DNA of 6,880 nt from CAVQGF01 sp045807945 (GTDB lineage: Bacteria; Acidobacteriota; Terriglobia; Terriglobales; Acidobacteriaceae): positions 1 through 6,880 of the forward strand of contig JBJMGI010000105.1 in NCBI GenBank assembly GCA_045807945.1, in the 5' to 3' direction. This document shows positions 5,931 through 6,880 of this stretch, piece by piece (position 1 is the stretch's first letter; the number at the start of each line of letters is the position of its first letter). The notes below the pieces were generated by a model, which did not search any database, had not been told where the DNA came from, and worked only from the letters and a program-made list of their open reading frames with translations. The position numbers and the translations under genes are program-made.

Positions 5931-6880
5931 GCATTCACTCCGCGCGATTGCCGCGCGCGCTCGTAGACGCGTACATATTCTTTCGCAGAGACGCCCCAGG
6001 AGTAATCCTTGGCCATGCCGTTCTTCATCAGCTTTTGCCACAACGCCTGGTCGCGGAACAATGCGAGCGCGGCCTTAATGGTCGCAAGCATCGCCTCGCC
6101 GTTGTAGTCCCAGAACTTGAACCCCGTGCCGCGGCCAGTCGTGACGTCGAAAGGCTCGATGGTGTCGTCGAGGCCGCCGGTCGCGCGCACGATCGGCACC
6201 GTTCCGTACTTCAGGCTGTACATCTGATTCAGGCCGCTCGGCTCGTAGCGTGAAGGCATCAGGAACATGTCTGACCCGGCCTCGATCTTGTGCGCGAGCG
6301 TGTTGTCGAAACCGACCTTAACGCCGAACTTGCGCGGGAACGCCTGAGCCAGTTTCCGGAAGAGATCTTCGTAATCTTTTTCGCCGGTTCCGAGCGCGAC
6401 TGTGATCGCGTCCTCGCGAACCAGTCGGTCGGCAATCTGCGCAATCAGGTCGAATCCCTTCTGCGTCGCGAAGCGCGAGACGATGCCGACCACCGGCAGC
6501 TTCGGGTCAGCACTCGCCAGTCCGAATTGCTCCAGCAGATCTTTCTTGCACAGCTCCTTGCCATCGAGGTTGGCGGCAGAGTAATTTGCAGCGATCAGTT
6601 TGTCCTTCTCTGGACTCCAATCGTCGTAGTCCACTCCGTTCAGTATCCCCGTCACGGTCGCAGCTCGCGCGCGCAGCACGCCCTCGAGTCCAAAACCGTA
6701 CTCCGAGGTCTGTATCTCCTCGCTGTACTTTTTGCTGACGGTAGTCACGAAGTCGGAGAAGACCAGCGCGCCCTTAAGGAAGTTCACGCGGCCGAAGAAC
6801 TCCATCTTGTCCATGGTGAAAAGGTCCCAGGGCAAGGTGAGCAGGGGCAGAGTCTCAGATGCAAAGACGCCTTGGTATCC
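5927..6880 (-). CDS. glgA: Glycogen synthase (ADP-glucose type, GT5), 5'-truncated by window edge
   Basis: GlgA elongates alpha-1,4-glucan from ADP-glucose in the cytoplasm during glycogen storage. The 317 C-terminal residues are visible, of roughly 480 in the family. The N-terminal Rossmann domain, with its KTGGL-type ADP-glucose loop, lies beyond the right edge. The coding frame is open to 6880, where it reads GYQGVFASETLPLL. Fragment motifs are: LPWDLFTMDKMEFFGRVNFL (16-35); YGFGLEGVL (61-69); the NGVDYDDWSP linker (81-90); VSRFATQKG (135-143), with the Arg and Lys that bind phosphate in GT-B synthases; the catalytic-face segment SRYEPSGLNQMYSLKYGT (210-227), whose Glu213 is the conserved catalytic-face residue; and TGGLDDT (234-240). 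E. coli GlgA has Cys where this has Ser in EPSGLNQ, a common variant. The TAA at 5929-5927 overlaps the permease stop. No other glycogen gene is visible, so linkage to a glg operon cannot be judged. Confidence 0.97.
   Translation of the reverse strand, partial: GYQGVFASETLPLLTLPWDLFTMDKMEFFGRVNFLKGALVFSDFVTTVSKKYSEEIQTSEYGFGLEGVLRARAATVTGILNGVDYDDWSPEKDKLIAANYSAANLDGKELCKKDLLEQFGLASADPKLPVVGIVSRFATQKGFDLIAQIADRLVREDAITVALGTGEKDYEDLFRKLAQAFPRKFGVKVGFDNTLAHKIEAGSDMFLMPSRYEPSGLNQMYSLKYGTVPIVRATGGLDDTIEPFDVTTGRGTGFKFWDYNGEAMLATIKAALALFRDQALWQKLMKNGMAKDYSWGVSAKEYVRVYERARQSRGVNA

Noticed and set aside
5918..5957. Intrinsic terminator for glgA
   Set aside because: There is a hairpin and a T8 run on the - strand, but 15 bases separate them, so it does not meet the usual model. 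It is kept only as a low-interest observation.
5634..6041. 135-codon - strand frame spanning the permease and glgA ends
   Set aside because: It crosses two well-supported genes in the wrong frame, and its composition is dominated by Arg, Ala and Glu without motifs.
1..6880. Mobile element, CRISPR array, tRNA/rRNA or defence system
   Set aside because: I saw no transposase, terminal repeats, regularly spaced repeats, tRNA-like cloverleaf or defence-domain proteins on either strand.

Overview
The window is ordinary, gene-dense bacterial chromosome. I place it tentatively in the Acidobacteriota (Koribacter/Terriglobia-like). The evidence is moderately high GC, the style of the UvrC, GlgA and symporter proteins, and an alpha-helical repeat protein of a kind I associate with that phylum. 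This is family resemblance from memory, not a search. There is no rRNA, tRNA, insertion sequence, phage gene, CRISPR array or recognisable defence system. Composition looks uniform throughout, with no sign of recent transfer.

Layout, left to right. (1) Positions 1-1262, + strand: the C-terminal two thirds of UvrC, the excision endonuclease subunit of nucleotide excision repair, open at the left edge. (2) Positions 1255-2969, - strand: a tightly coupled pair, transcribed as a BadF/BadG-type sugar kinase (probable N-acetylglucosamine kinase) followed by an unknown alpha-helical repeat protein; stop and start share one base. (3) Positions 2970-3079: the only real intergenic gap, a divergent promoter region with small inverted repeats. 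(4) Positions 3080-5930, + strand: a second coupled pair, a sodium:solute symporter followed by an APC-superfamily amino acid permease, overlapping by 8 bp. (5) Positions 5927-6880, - strand: the C-terminal two thirds of glycogen synthase GlgA, open at the right edge.

Both convergent junctions (uvrC/repeat protein and permease/glgA) have overlapping stop codons, leaving no intergenic room for a terminator. The kinase pair and transporter pair diverge from one short region and may be co-regulated. A salvage module in which the symporter imports a sugar and the kinase phosphorylates it is possible but is only an inference from position. uvrC and glgA look like unrelated neighbours.

The points most worth checking are: a likely non-canonical CTG start with a good Shine-Dalgarno for the symporter; the uncharacterised repeat protein coupled to the kinase; an Asn in place of the usual second hydroxyl residue at the expected Na2 site of the symporter; and a possibly leaderless kinase mRNA. 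I did not find a convincing novel multi-gene system.
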